Part shown: positions 27,987 to 37,161 of the stretch, piece after piece
How positions within the stretch are numbered: position 1 is the first letter of the stretch
How the letters are laid out: each line of letters starts with the position of its first letter
NCBI RefSeq assembly: GCF_001305295.1
Contig: NZ_LJSI01000054.1
Location: 145,665 to 209,664, forward strand
Reading direction: 5' to 3'
DNA from: Neptunomonas antarctica
GTDB taxonomy: Bacteria; Pseudomonadota; Gammaproteobacteria; Pseudomonadales; Balneatricaceae
DNA: 64,000 bases
The notes under the pieces: model-generated
The model's database searches: none
What the model saw: only the letters and a program-made list of their open reading frames with translations
Told to the model about the DNA's origin: nothing
Translations under genes and position numbers: made by a program

Positions 27987-28853
27987 CTATTTACGTGAGC
28001 CTGGGCCGTTTACAACAAGACCATTGCTCATATATGTCTGGAAAAACTCCAGATTACGGAATGTTTCACTCTGCATATCCAAGGGATTTGAACGACTATC
28101 CTGATGACAACCTTTATAACGACGATGCAATGTGCCTAACTCTCCCCATTTTGAACGGAACACTGGGAAATGACTTGTATGCCCCAAAGCAGGGCTTGCA
28201 AGATCTGCACGGATACGTATGTTAGAACCTTGTACATGGCAATTCGCACACGATAAATTCAGTTGTCCTCGTTTAGAATAAAAGAATTTTTTACCGTCCA
28301 GGTAAGCAGCCAATGCTTTTTTGTCTCCGTCAGGAATGCTGATATCGAATACCTTACCGCGAGAGGTCCACGCCATATAAGCAGAGATTTGAGCAATAGG
28401 ACCTTTACCCCATTTTAATGCTTTTTCACCGTTGCTTTCGCGGCACTCGTTAATCTCCTGTTCCAGCGTTTTTACCGTACCTTCTTCTTTATTCCAATAC
28501 GGGAAATTCTGCCGAATGCCGATGCCACCATTTTCAAAACAATCTGCATACCCTTTACCATTGGCAAAAGCGATATTAAATAAACGCTCGCCCTCCTCCA
28601 CATCAAACTCATAGGGAGGGAACGCTTCAATATCTTCCCACTGCGTTCTTGAATCCGCATCAACAGCATAAATACCATTGACGTAATCCTGCAACTCAGT
28701 GTTAGGAAATCGTTTTTTGTAGAAATTTTGTAAGGCAATACGGTCTGCTTCAGGACTAACCGTCTCCAGCGTCGTACCCGTTGACGCTGCAGACACTAGC
28801 TGCGTACTCATTATGAAACTCACACCCAGTGCTAAATTTTTTATTATTTTCAT
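27987..28853 (-). CDS. soxA: Sulfur oxidation c-type cytochrome SoxA, monohaem form
   Basis: A 288-residue protein with a signal peptide. Only one haem motif is present, C202-A-N-C205-H206. The N-terminal domain has no CxxCH; instead C105 and C137 are placed to form the disulfide seen in monohaem SoxA. The active-site Cys249 lies in RRYKGCHQDSR. SoxXA joins thiosulfate to the SoxY carrier cysteine. Monohaem SoxA together with SoxK fits the SoxXAK-type complexes. Confidence 0.95.
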   Translation of the reverse strand: MKIIKNLALGVSFIMSTQLVSAASTGTTLETVSPEADRIALQNFYKKRFPNTELQDYVNGIYAVDADSRTQWEDIEAFPPYEFDVEEGERLFNIAFANGKGYADCFENGGIGIRQNFPYWNKEEGTVKTLEQEINECRESNGEKALKWGKGPIAQISAYMAWTSRGKVFDISIPDGDKKALAAYLDGKKFFYSKRGQLNLSCANCHVQGSNIRIRADLASPALGHTSHFPVFRSKWGELGTLHRRYKGCHQDSRSNPLDMQSETFRNLEFFQTYMSNGLVVNGPGSRK

Positions 28854-28919
28854 TCGTTAATACTCCACCCGTCATATCGACGGGTTAAGCAGACCCGATA
28901 GAGATGGGCCTAACTCTGG

Positions 28920-29237
28920 TTATTTGATTGCCGCCGTTTCAGTGCCGGATTTCCCAGAATTTTCAGTCCAGGTCAACACCAATTCATCGCCACTAGCACC
29001 ACCTTCAAACTTAAAAGCGAAGTACGGGTTTTTAGAAATTGACGGTCCAAGGTTTGCTTCAAATACAACCTTGTCGGCGTGCTTAACGACTAAGTTTTGT
29101 AGAAATAAGGCAGGAATCAACTCACCGCTTTTCTTATCTTTACGTTGCCCTGATTCCATAATGTGCTTAGCCATCATCTTAACGCTGGTAGCACTTCCAG
29201 CAGTTTTTGCTTTAACTTTTAAAATACCATTAGCCAT
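28920..29237 (-). CDS. soxZ: Thiosulfate oxidation carrier complex protein SoxZ
   Basis: A 105-residue beta-sandwich protein beginning MANGILKVKAKT, with KHIMESGQRKDKKSGELIPA and a C-terminal LTWTENSGKS, the SoxZ pattern. It pairs with SoxY to form the sulfur-carrier complex in the periplasm; it has no signal of its own and is probably exported with SoxY by the Tat system. It lies 21 bases after soxY. Confidence 0.96.
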   Translation of the reverse strand: MANGILKVKAKTAGSATSVKMMAKHIMESGQRKDKKSGELIPALFLQNLVVKHADKVVFEANLGPSISKNPYFAFKFEGGASGDELVLTWTENSGKSGTETAAIK

Positions 29238-29258
29238 TTTGAAACTCTCCTATCCGAA

Positions 29259-29720
29259 TTAACCGCCACAACCACCGATGGTGACTTTCACTTCTTTTGA
29301 CGCGCTGTAAAGCTTGCCATTTGCTTTAACGACAGCCGTTACTTTCGTCGTTTTCCCCATACGTACACGGGTCGATACGTCAGCTTGTGTGCCAGCAGGA
29401 ATAATAAATTCAGCCGATAATGGTGAAGGGTTACCTTCAACAAAAATGCTCATAGACTCAACACCCGATAGTGTAGAGACCACCGTTATCGGTACGACGG
29501 CGCCATTTTCAGCAATATCAGGCGCTTTCAGATTAACTTCAGTACTTTCTTCAAGTGCATCAGAACCCAGCAACGCTTTCATAGCAGCAGTTTGTTCTTT
29601 AGCCTCAAAGGCTTCTTTACTCCATGCAGCAAGTGCAATACGGGGCATCAACACACTTGCACCCATTAAAGCACCACCGACTGCAATAACTTTCACTATA
29701 GAACGACGATCTATACTCAT
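29259..29720 (-). CDS. soxY: Thiosulfate oxidation carrier protein SoxY
   Basis: A 153-residue protein with a twin-arginine-type signal (DRRSIVKVIAVGG) and the C-terminal swinging arm GGCGG, whose Cys151 carries the sulfur intermediates through the Sox cycle. A Tat signal on SoxY but not on SoxZ fits export of the preformed SoxYZ dimer. The downstream soxZ is on the same strand. Confidence 0.97.
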   Translation of the reverse strand: MSIDRRSIVKVIAVGGALMGASVLMPRIALAAWSKEAFEAKEQTAAMKALLGSDALEESTEVNLKAPDIAENGAVVPITVVSTLSGVESMSIFVEGNPSPLSAEFIIPAGTQADVSTRVRMGKTTKVTAVVKANGKLYSASKEVKVTIGGCGG

Positions 29721-29756
29721 ATCTATATCCTCTTACTTGATCACCCTAAGGGCTGA

Positions 29757-30119
29757 TCAAAATTGGTAGATGTACTCAACAACTGCATCGATATCTTCTT
29801 CAGAGAGGATCCAGTGCTTACCTAATGGCGGCATAATACTGATGGGGTTATTTTTTGTCGCATCCCATACCTGAGCACGTAATATACGTTTATCAGGAAA
29901 GCGTTGCGCCATGGCGAACATCGGTGGACCTTGATTTCCTGGAAGATTAGCATCCGGATCATTGATCTGATGGCAAGAGATGCAGTTACCTCTTGATTTA
30001 CCCATATAGACCGCTTTACCTTCGGCGATACTTTCCTCCACTGTTAACGCACTGGCAGGTGATGTGGCTAGTAAAGCCACCAGACCTGTTACGCACATCG
30101 AGGTGGTCAGTTTGCGCAT
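29757..30119 (-). CDS. soxX: Sulfur oxidation c-type cytochrome SoxX
   Basis: A 120-residue secreted cytochrome (signal cleaved near ASA-L25) with one haem site C46-I-S-C49-H50 and the likely axial Met in IMPPLGKH. The GNCISCHQ and PDKRILRAQVWD patterns are those of SoxX, the partner of SoxA. Here it lies upstream of soxY rather than next to soxA. Confidence 0.95.
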   Translation of the reverse strand: MRKLTTSMCVTGLVALLATSPASALTVEESIAEGKAVYMGKSRGNCISCHQINDPDANLPGNQGPPMFAMAQRFPDKRILRAQVWDATKNNPISIMPPLGKHWILSEEDIDAVVEYIYQF

Positions 30120-30207
30120 TATTGTGTCCTCTATACTGTCTTAGCTGACAGATTTTATTATTGTTATATTGAAAAAGGTACGTCTAAATCACACTGTAAA
30201 CTTAGTA

Positions 30208-31239
30208 CTATTTACTGGATTCAACCATGTAGTTTACCGCTTCTTCTACCTGCTGATCGCTCAAATCAACACGACCACCTTTGGGTGGCATAATACCGAA
30301 TGTCCCTGCAAAGCCATTTATGGCGTGCCCAACTAAGACCGACATATCCTGCTTAACGCGTGGAGCCCACGCCTCATGATCACCTAACTTTGGTGAGCCG
30401 GCAATACCCGAACCATGACAAACTTTACAGGCATTTTCGAACGTCTCTTTACCTGCCAATGCTTTATCCGAGAAGCTAACTGAAACGGCATCCTGCTCAG
30501 ACTGAACCTCTTCGCCAGACAACGCCGCTTGACGTGCTTGTGCTTTTTCCCGCTCCAGGTCTTGTTGGCCTTCATGGGACGCCGCAGGCGCATCAGCTCC
30601 TTCAATAAAGTGACCCACAGGGGTTATGCCCTTAAGTGTGCCTTCTATTGTCATAGTTTTAGGGTCATCACACGCTTGCATACAGCGAATATTTTTTACA
30701 TCGGGCCTTGGATCTATAAAGAATCCATCTTTATTCGGCATCTCAATCTGAGCCAGGTTCTCATGCGTTAGTACAAAATCATCATCAACGAGTTCATTGA
30801 GATAAAGTACATAAGCAGTGAGCTGGTATGTTTGTTCATCCGTCAAAGAACGAGGCGCTGTGAAAGGCATCGCTCGGCGAATGTAATCGTATAAAGTGGA
30901 AGCATACGGCCAATAAGAACCCACTGTTTTCGTCGGACGAGCGTCTTTAAGTGTGCCTTTACCGCCAGCAAGCACTGGCCAACGGCCTTCACCTTCACCA
31001 AAAAGTCCATGGCATGCCGCACAAATTTGCTCATAAAGCACTTCGCCGTCTTCTACACTACCCTGTCCGATCGGAAGACCTTTACCATCAGGACGAATAT
31101 CAATATCCCATCCCGCGATCTCTTCAGGCGTAGCCGTTTTACCAACATTATATTTTTCTGAAGCAGAAGCTGTGATAGCAACCACCAATGAAGCGCCCAG
31201 CAATGAAGCCATAAGCGTATGTTTAAGAGATCTGTACAT
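30208..31239 (-). CDS. soxD: Dihaem cytochrome c SoxD (sulfane dehydrogenase subunit)
   Basis: A 343-residue protein with a signal peptide and two cytochrome c domains: C73-A-A-C76-H77 and C271-K-V-C274-H275. SoxCD oxidises the sulfane sulfur on SoxY, so thiosulfate goes fully to sulfate. I chose ATG 31239 because GGGGAGG lies just before it; the open frame extends upstream but without a better start. The start overlaps the soxC stop by 17 bases, as expected for tight coupling. Confidence 0.95.
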   Translation of the reverse strand: MYRSLKHTLMASLLGASLVVAITASASEKYNVGKTATPEEIAGWDIDIRPDGKGLPIGQGSVEDGEVLYEQICAACHGLFGEGEGRWPVLAGGKGTLKDARPTKTVGSYWPYASTLYDYIRRAMPFTAPRSLTDEQTYQLTAYVLYLNELVDDDFVLTHENLAQIEMPNKDGFFIDPRPDVKNIRCMQACDDPKTMTIEGTLKGITPVGHFIEGADAPAASHEGQQDLEREKAQARQAALSGEEVQSEQDAVSVSFSDKALAGKETFENACKVCHGSGIAGSPKLGDHEAWAPRVKQDMSVLVGHAINGFAGTFGIMPPKGGRVDLSDQQVEEAVNYMVESSK

Positions 31240-32548
31240 TGGTGACCTCCCCGTTAGCCGCAACTTTCCACGTATGAATTGAGTTTTTATGGTAAATAGA
31301 ATTACCACCGCGTACCTCGCGTAACTGCTTCAATGTAGGCTGAACATAACCGGTTTCATCAATAGCCCTTGCTTGCAACAACCACGGTTGCCCGTCCCAT
31401 TTCGTAACTAAACTAAAACGTGTCAGAGCCTTCTCTAACACTAAACCTTTTAGATTTGCCGGCGTCCAACTAACACCACCGTCAAATGAAACATCCACTT
31501 GTTTTATTTTTCCACGCCCAGACCATGCCACGCCTTCTATCTCAATCAATCCACTTTGTTTAATAGGATTTTCTGGGCAAGGGTTAGTAATGACTGAATT
31601 AGTTTCCTGTACAAAAGTAAATTTACGGGCGCGACCATCTGGCATTAAGTCCGTATATTTTGAAGTTTCTTCGCGGTGATACCAAGGCTTATCACCAATT
31701 TCCAAACGGCGCAACCATTTGACGGAGGTATTACCTTCCCAACCCGGATTGATAAGACGTAGCGGATAGCCTTGCTCTGGCCTGAGCTTTTCACCATTTT
31801 GTGCATACACAACCAAGGTGTCATCTAATGCTTTTTCAAGGGGAATTGAACGGCTCATATGTGCACCATCAGCCCCTTCTGCCAGAATCCACTTACCTTC
31901 CGGCTGCACGCCCACCTCTTCTAGCAACGTTCGCAAGGGCACCCCTGTCCACTCACAGCAACTCAACATGCCATGTGTAAACTGCAATGCTTCCATCTGC
32001 GCACCTTTCCACTCCATACCGCCATTAGCAGGGCATTCGATAAATTTTATTTCAGAGACGGAAGGAAAACGCATCAAATCAGCCATCGTAAAAATAATCG
32101 GCCGATCAACCAGCCCATGAATCATTAGACGATGTTCTTCAGGATTTATCTGGGGGACGCCAGCGTGATAGCGTTCAAAAACAAGGCCGTTAGGTGTAAT
32201 AATGCCTTTTAAATCTTGTAAAGGAGACATTGAAATTGAAGAGATTGATTCAGCTGTTAACCAAGGTACCGTGCGGCGAACAACATGGCTTTCGTATTGC
32301 GAGGGCTGCCCGTAGGGAAATTCTACTACACCATGACCTAACATCTTTCCCCATTTAGGCTCCATCGGCGGCAGATTATTATCTTTAGCGATTGCCTGAC
32401 CCCCAGCCATGGCTGTAGCAAGGCCTCCAACCGTCATCATTCCTTTTCGTAGAAAATCTCGTCGTTCACTAATCGAAAGCCCTTCAGATTCTCTTGCGAG
32501 CTGCACCATCAACTCACGAGTACCGGGCCTCTTAATAATCCTAGACAT
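31223..32548 (-). CDS. soxC: Sulfane dehydrogenase molybdopterin subunit SoxC
   Basis: A 441-residue sulfite-oxidase-family protein with a twin-arginine signal (Arg29-Arg30 in ERRDFLRKG). The molybdenum ligand is Cys172 in KFIECPANGG. The C-terminal dimerisation domain (VDVSFDGGVSW) is complete. It is the first gene of the sox operon. In Paracoccus-type Sox systems SoxCD allows full oxidation without sulfur globules, so globule storage is not required in this organism. Confidence 0.96.
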   Translation of the reverse strand: MSRIIKRPGTRELMVQLARESEGLSISERRDFLRKGMMTVGGLATAMAGGQAIAKDNNLPPMEPKWGKMLGHGVVEFPYGQPSQYESHVVRRTVPWLTAESISSISMSPLQDLKGIITPNGLVFERYHAGVPQINPEEHRLMIHGLVDRPIIFTMADLMRFPSVSEIKFIECPANGGMEWKGAQMEALQFTHGMLSCCEWTGVPLRTLLEEVGVQPEGKWILAEGADGAHMSRSIPLEKALDDTLVVYAQNGEKLRPEQGYPLRLINPGWEGNTSVKWLRRLEIGDKPWYHREETSKYTDLMPDGRARKFTFVQETNSVITNPCPENPIKQSGLIEIEGVAWSGRGKIKQVDVSFDGGVSWTPANLKGLVLEKALTRFSLVTKWDGQPWLLQARAIDETGYVQPTLKQLREVRGGNSIYHKNSIHTWKVAANGEVTNVQIS

Positions 32549-33209
32549 TATGCCTCCGAATGTTCCTGCTTATTATTATAGATAACGCTTATATGTAGCT
32601 CTAATACCGTGACGCCGCACATATTCTTGCAACTTCGTGCCCTAGTATTGGTGTACTACTTTGTAGAAATTCTTTCAGGTAATTTCCTGTCAGAGTTATA
32701 ACGTTCTACATACAAGGTCTTATCATTATTAGGCATAAGCATATAACAAATATGCCAACACTATAACATTAGCATATCCTAAATAAAAAAACGTCCTGAA
32801 AACAACCTACATCTTATATTTCTAATACTGATTTTATATAAGATGAATAAGATTTTTAGCATTTCTTTATAACGTCGATCTAATCTCACCTTCTATACCA
32901 CTACCCTCCGACGGCCTTCTTAAACATCATGTAGAAAATGCTGTGAAAAATAAAAGGCTTCGCATATGCGTGTTTGTACTTCCAGTTTTTATAAACGTAA
33001 GCTATTTTCAGCATGAAACGATTGTGACAAAAAGGCACCATAATAGGCGCGAAGATAGCGAAATAACTGATAGGCGGTGTGAAAAGAAAGACCCAATATT
33101 AACGTCGGGCATACCCAAACGTGCTGATTCAGCAGCATAGGCAGGTCACGTCCCATGCTGCACGTAACGACAAACGTCCAAAAGATCCAGCCATTGATGG
33201 TCGCTTCCG
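32549..33209. promoter_or_regulatory. Sox upstream region without a supported gene
   Basis: These 661 bases lie between soxC and the rhodanese gene (both on the minus strand) and should hold the sox promoter. An inverted repeat GCATAT-N5-ATATGC (32739-32755) lies inside a wider GGCATA/TATGCC pair (32732-32756), and a further GCATAT is at 32772-32777. These are candidate operator sites. A 65-codon open frame at 32943-33140 is not convincing. Confidence 0.45.
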
Positions 33210-33851
33210 TTATTCAGCAGCCTCGCCTACGACTGACAATCCTAAACTCGTCCAGGCTTGCATACCTCCACGGTAATATTTAATTTTCTCAGCAGGGTAA
33301 CCCGCTTCTAATAGTGCTTTAATCATCGCGGGTGTTTGGCCACACCAGTAACCATTACAGAACATGGCGAGTGTCTTGGCATCACTGAAGTTATAAGTAC
33401 CATCAGACTGCTTTAGCACACCAAAATCATCTAGTGCCCATTCCCTATCTTCAGGGTTATCCATCATTGTGTAGGGATAACTAACAGCACCCGGAATCGT
33501 CAATCGTTGATGCCAGCCTATCGTCCTAGTGTCCACGATCATAATATTTTTATCGTTTTTCGCATCAATCATATATTGAACGAATTCCCGCTCAGCAATC
33601 GTTTCAACATCATAGGGCTCAAAAGGATGCATTGCCTGAGGCATGCCACGAAACGTAGTCACATACAAAGCAGTAATACGGTTTTCCGGATTCTGATTGC
33701 GCTTAATTTCTACCATGCTTCCATCGTGCATCACTTCAAACGAGTAAAGACCAGGAGCAATCATAGCTTTCGGTTTGTCTTCTGCCATTGCGAAAGGAGC
33801 GGTGATTAGGACGCCAGCTAACACAACTGATGGAATTAATTTAACTAACAT
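33210..33851 (-). CDS. Periplasmic rhodanese-domain protein
   Basis: A 213-residue protein with a signal peptide (cleavage near AMA-E24). A single rhodanese domain covers about 85-205 with the active-site loop C165-NGYWC-GQ followed by TPAMIKALLEAGY. A possible sulfurtransferase acting on thiosulfate or polysulfide in the periplasm, consistent with the sox operon 650 bases upstream, but the substrate is not shown. ATG 33851 was chosen over an upstream TTG because AGAGAG precedes it. Confidence 0.85.
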   Translation of the reverse strand: MLVKLIPSVVLAGVLITAPFAMAEDKPKAMIAPGLYSFEVMHDGSMVEIKRNQNPENRITALYVTTFRGMPQAMHPFEPYDVETIAEREFVQYMIDAKNDKNIMIVDTRTIGWHQRLTIPGAVSYPYTMMDNPEDREWALDDFGVLKQSDGTYNFSDAKTLAMFCNGYWCGQTPAMIKALLEAGYPAEKIKYYRGGMQAWTSLGLSVVGEAAE

Positions 33852-34084
33852 AGTCAACTCTCTTCTTCTTATAAGTTTATATTAATTTAGCATTAATGAA
33901 TTTATACACCACTCTCCTCTGTTCTTCTATACCGGATGCATACAACTTAGGGTTAATCTAAATGACTATATAGTGCCGATATAGTGACCATAAAAATGGC
34001 TATAAGAGTTTGATTAGCTGCGCATCCTCTGTAGACTTTGCCACTCTGAAAATTAATCGCTTAAGTTATGTAAAGTATAAAAGT
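33852..34084. promoter_or_regulatory. Divergent region between the rhodanese gene and queE
   Basis: This AT-rich stretch carries ACTATATAGT (33964-33973) followed at once by a second copy of TATAGTG, giving TATAGTG-N4-TATAGTG (about 33969-33986). It is a candidate operator for one of the two divergent genes. Confidence 0.35.
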
Positions 34085-34714
34085 ATGTACAGTGTAAAAG
34101 AGATGTTCTACACCCTCCAAGGCGAAGGTGCACATGCAGGTCGCCCAGCAGTTTTCTGCCGTTTTACGGGGTGTAACTTATGGTCCGGACGGGAAAAAGA
34201 TCGTGCGACGGCAATCTGTAATTTTTGTGATACTGATTTTGTCGGTACAGATGGCCAGAATGGCGATAAATTCGTTACTGCAGAGTCCCTCGCTATGACA
34301 ATCCAAAGTTTCTGGCCAACGCCCGAGGGGAAACCTTATGTAGTGTTTACGGGTGGAGAGCCCGCATTACAACTTGACCAGGCATTAGTCACAGCGATGC
34401 ATCTTGTCGGGTTTGAAATAGCCATTGAAACCAACGGCACTAAACCTTTACCCGCTGGTATCGACTGGATCTGTGTTAGCCCGAAAGCCTCGGCAGAAGT
34501 CATCATACAAACAGGCCACGAGCTAAAATTGGTTTACCCGCAACTCGATGCAATGCCGGAAAAATTCACCACTCTAAATTTTGATCACTTTTATCTGCAG
34601 CCGATGGATAACCAGGATCAAAACAATAATACGCAACAGGTCATTGAATACTGTATGCGCCATCCTCAGTGGAAAATGAGCCTGCAAACACACAAAATAA
34701 TTGGAATTGATTAA
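34085..34714 (+). CDS. queE: 7-carboxy-7-deazaguanine synthase (QueE)
   Basis: A 209-residue radical SAM enzyme of the short QueE class. Its cluster motif is C30-x14-C45-x2-C48 (GCNLWSGREKDR then CNFCDTDF), which is the QueE variant with a long insertion. It makes the deazaguanine precursor for queuosine. I chose ATG 34085 (MYSVKEMFYTLQGEG), the conserved N-terminus, over upstream in-frame codons. Its stop overlaps the convergent transporter gene by four bases. No queC, queD or queF is next to it. Confidence 0.94.
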   Translation: MYSVKEMFYTLQGEGAHAGRPAVFCRFTGCNLWSGREKDRATAICNFCDTDFVGTDGQNGDKFVTAESLAMTIQSFWPTPEGKPYVVFTGGEPALQLDQALVTAMHLVGFEIAIETNGTKPLPAGIDWICVSPKASAEVIIQTGHELKLVYPQLDAMPEKFTTLNFDHFYLQPMDNQDQNNNTQQVIEYCMRHPQWKMSLQTHKIIGID

Positions 34715-35592
34715 ATTTGTAGTCCTGTAGCACGCCGCCATGACCAATGGCGGTAGATTATAAATAAGGCAGCAGGAATCTGCATCAGTACACCATACAG
34801 CAGTACTACGCCTGACATCTGTGTATTATGTAACACTGAACCCGTAATAACTAACGCCAGCCCCGCATTTTGAATACCCGTTTCTATCGCTATTGTCATA
34901 CTTTGTTGAGTTGATAACCTAAAACCTTGGGCAACCCACCAGCCTGCCAGCATCGCTGCAACCGACAGCAACAAAACCACCGGCCCTACTTGGCTCAGCA
35001 TATTGAAAAGACGTTCCTTGTTACCAACAACGATGCCTATAACAACCATCAGCATGAAAAGTAGCGAGCCCCATTTGATAAAAGGCTGTAACTTTTCTGC
35101 AAAACAAGCGGCTTTATGGCGAATCCACATACCAAGAAGCACCGGCAACAAAGCAATCACCAACAGTTTCAATATCGTTTGCACGACAGGAAACGTAATC
35201 GCCGTGTCAATTAAAAGCCAATGGTCAACCGCCAGATAGGAAAATAAGGGGAGCGTAATCGGTGTAAGGATACTGGCTACAACTGTCAGGCTAACCGACA
35301 AAGCAGTATCCGCTTTACATAAATAACTGATCATATTGGAGGTTGCACCTCCAGGGGAAAAGGTCAAAATCATGATACCGACCGCATAAACTGGCGGCAC
35401 GTTCAATAAAGAAACAACACAATATCCTAATAGAGGCAGACCAACAATTTGCATCATACTGCCGACAAAAACGGCGCGGGGCTGGATCCGCAAATCTAAA
35501 AAATCTGCAACCGATAATGAGAGCCCGATTCCCAGCATAATCAGAAATAAAACCAGTGGTAAAACTATCTGCGTAAGATCGGTATTTTCCAT
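34711..35592 (-). CDS. Bile acid:sodium symporter (BASS) family transporter
   Basis: A 293-residue protein with about nine or ten membrane segments. The signature SPGGATSNMISYLCK and the ETGIQNAGLAL motif identify the BASS family (Na+-coupled organic anion uptake). In bacteria the substrates range from pyruvate and pantoate to other organic acids; none can be assigned here. Confidence 0.88.
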   Translation of the reverse strand: MENTDLTQIVLPLVLFLIMLGIGLSLSVADFLDLRIQPRAVFVGSMMQIVGLPLLGYCVVSLLNVPPVYAVGIMILTFSPGGATSNMISYLCKADTALSVSLTVVASILTPITLPLFSYLAVDHWLLIDTAITFPVVQTILKLLVIALLPVLLGMWIRHKAACFAEKLQPFIKWGSLLFMLMVVIGIVVGNKERLFNMLSQVGPVVLLLSVAAMLAGWWVAQGFRLSTQQSMTIAIETGIQNAGLALVITGSVLHNTQMSGVVLLYGVLMQIPAALFIIYRHWSWRRATGLQI

Positions 35593-36015
35593 CTGATGTC
35601 AATCCATTTAAATCCAAAAAAAGCAGTCTAATTATTTGCACAAGGTAAAACAATCGGTGAAATATCCCCTCAATCCTACGCCTTATATGGGCTAGCGCAA
35701 GGTACACACATAACCTGTGGATAACCCTGTGGGTTCTGTAATAAAAACGTCTTACAGAGCCCATTCCGCACGCATTCCTTGATATTGTATGTTTTTTGAC
35801 CAGTTGTTTTAATTGTTTAATTTCAATTACTTAAATAAGTAAACTAAGAAAAAATCTATTTTATTAATAATAACTGTAAAAAAACTACAAAGAAAAATAT
35901 TTTTTCATGTCAAGCTCAATATCGATAAAAACATAACTTTTTTAACAACTTTTATCTGGCCCGTATCCTTGCATAAGGTTAACATCTGCGAGATCTACTA
36001 TTGCCGGCTTATAAC
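35593..36015. promoter_or_regulatory. Divergent region with a DnaA box and a stable hairpin
   Basis: These 423 bases lie between the BASS gene (-) and the CDF gene (+). TGTGGATAA at 35716-35724 is a perfect DnaA box on the minus strand. An 11-bp hairpin with one wobble (GGGTTCTGTAA 35731-35741, TTACAGAGCCC 35752-35762) follows. 35810-35950 is very AT-rich. No gene is seen. A single box does not make an origin. Confidence 0.45.
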
Positions 36016-37161
36016 ATGTCTACTCCTGTCAACAGAAACAAAGAAGCACAAAAAGTTACCATCATTGGCGCTATCCTCGATACCCTGCTTGGGTTCGCCA
36101 AAATAATCATCGGTGTAGCCTCAAATTCCAATGCGCTGATTGCCGATGGTATACACTCGTTTTCAGATCTTCTCACCGATTTTATGGTCGTCATTATTTT
36201 CCATTTTTCCCACGATGAACCCGACGAGGAGCATCCATGGGGACATGCCCGCTTTGAAACCATTGGCACGGTATTTCTGGGCTGCGTTCTTATCGCAGTC
36301 GCCGGTGCGATGGCGTTTGAAAGTATTCGTGAATTTTGGACGTCGACTACTGTGCCCACACCTGGCTGGGCAGCCTTGCTCGTTGCCTTTCTATCTATTG
36401 TCAGTAAAGAATGGATCTATCGTTATACGCTCGCCGCTGGCAAAAGACTCAAATCCGACCTCCTCATTGCTAATGCGTGGCACAGCAGAACAGATGCACT
36501 TTCGTCTGTTGTCGTGTTGTTTGGTATTGCCGGGGCGATGGCAGGCTTCGCCTGGATGGATATTCTGGCAGCCATTGTTGTTGCCGTCTTCGTAGGAAAA
36601 ATCGGTTGGGATCTAACCTGGAATAGCATTAAAGAACTGGTTGATACCGCGTTACCTGAAGAAAGGGTCACTGAACTGAAAGAAGTGGTTGAGGAAGTCG
36701 ATGGCATCATTAATGTTCATCATTTCAAAAGCCGTAATATGGGCAGTAAAAGTTTGCTCGAAATGCACATCCAGGTGGCCCCTTATTGCAGCGCGTCTGA
36801 AGGACACTGGATCGGTGATACTGCGGTGATCAAACTTTTACAACGCTTTGATGATATTGGCCATGTTATTTTTCACATTGATACTTACGACGATGAAGAA
36901 GAAAGTTATTGTCGGATATTACCCGTAAGAAAAGAAATTGAAGCGATGCTTAAAGAACATCTCGCCGCCCACGATCAGGTATTAGAAAATTTTCACGTCA
37001 CACTGCATTATCTTCACGACCTGATTGAGATAGAACTTAAATTGGTACCCATAACAAAAGAGTCTCAGAAAGAGATGCCATTATCAGTTTTAAGTACCCA
37101 ACTGAATAACGCGATGCAGCCCCAGCCCTGGTTTTCAAAACTCACTATCTGGACTCATTAG
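36016..37161 (+). CDS. Cation diffusion facilitator (CDF) family transporter
   Basis: A 381-residue protein with about six membrane segments and a C-terminal cytoplasmic part long enough for two ZT-dimer-like regions. Membrane metal-site motifs are ADGIHSFSDLLTD and NAWHSRTDALSS. CDF proteins exchange Zn2+, Fe2+, Mn2+ or similar ions for protons; MamB/FieF-like sequence does not decide the metal. I chose ATG 36016 over a TTG five codons upstream. It overlaps the convergent SulP gene by 27 bases. Confidence 0.9.
   Translation: MSTPVNRNKEAQKVTIIGAILDTLLGFAKIIIGVASNSNALIADGIHSFSDLLTDFMVVIIFHFSHDEPDEEHPWGHARFETIGTVFLGCVLIAVAGAMAFESIREFWTSTTVPTPGWAALLVAFLSIVSKEWIYRYTLAAGKRLKSDLLIANAWHSRTDALSSVVVLFGIAGAMAGFAWMDILAAIVVAVFVGKIGWDLTWNSIKELVDTALPEERVTELKEVVEEVDGIINVHHFKSRNMGSKSLLEMHIQVAPYCSASEGHWIGDTAVIKLLQRFDDIGHVIFHIDTYDDEEESYCRILPVRKEIEAMLKEHLAAHDQVLENFHVTLHYLHDLIEIELKLVPITKESQKEMPLSVLSTQLNNAMQPQPWFSKLTIWTH

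Noticed and set aside
32943..33140. 65-codon frame with a hydrophobic N-terminus before the rhodanese gene
   Set aside because: GTG start, no ribosome site, no family signal and a basic unstructured C-terminal half. It may be a chance reading.
35716..35724. DnaA box as evidence for a replication origin
   Set aside because: A single box without dnaA, dnaN, gidA or an array of boxes is not enough.
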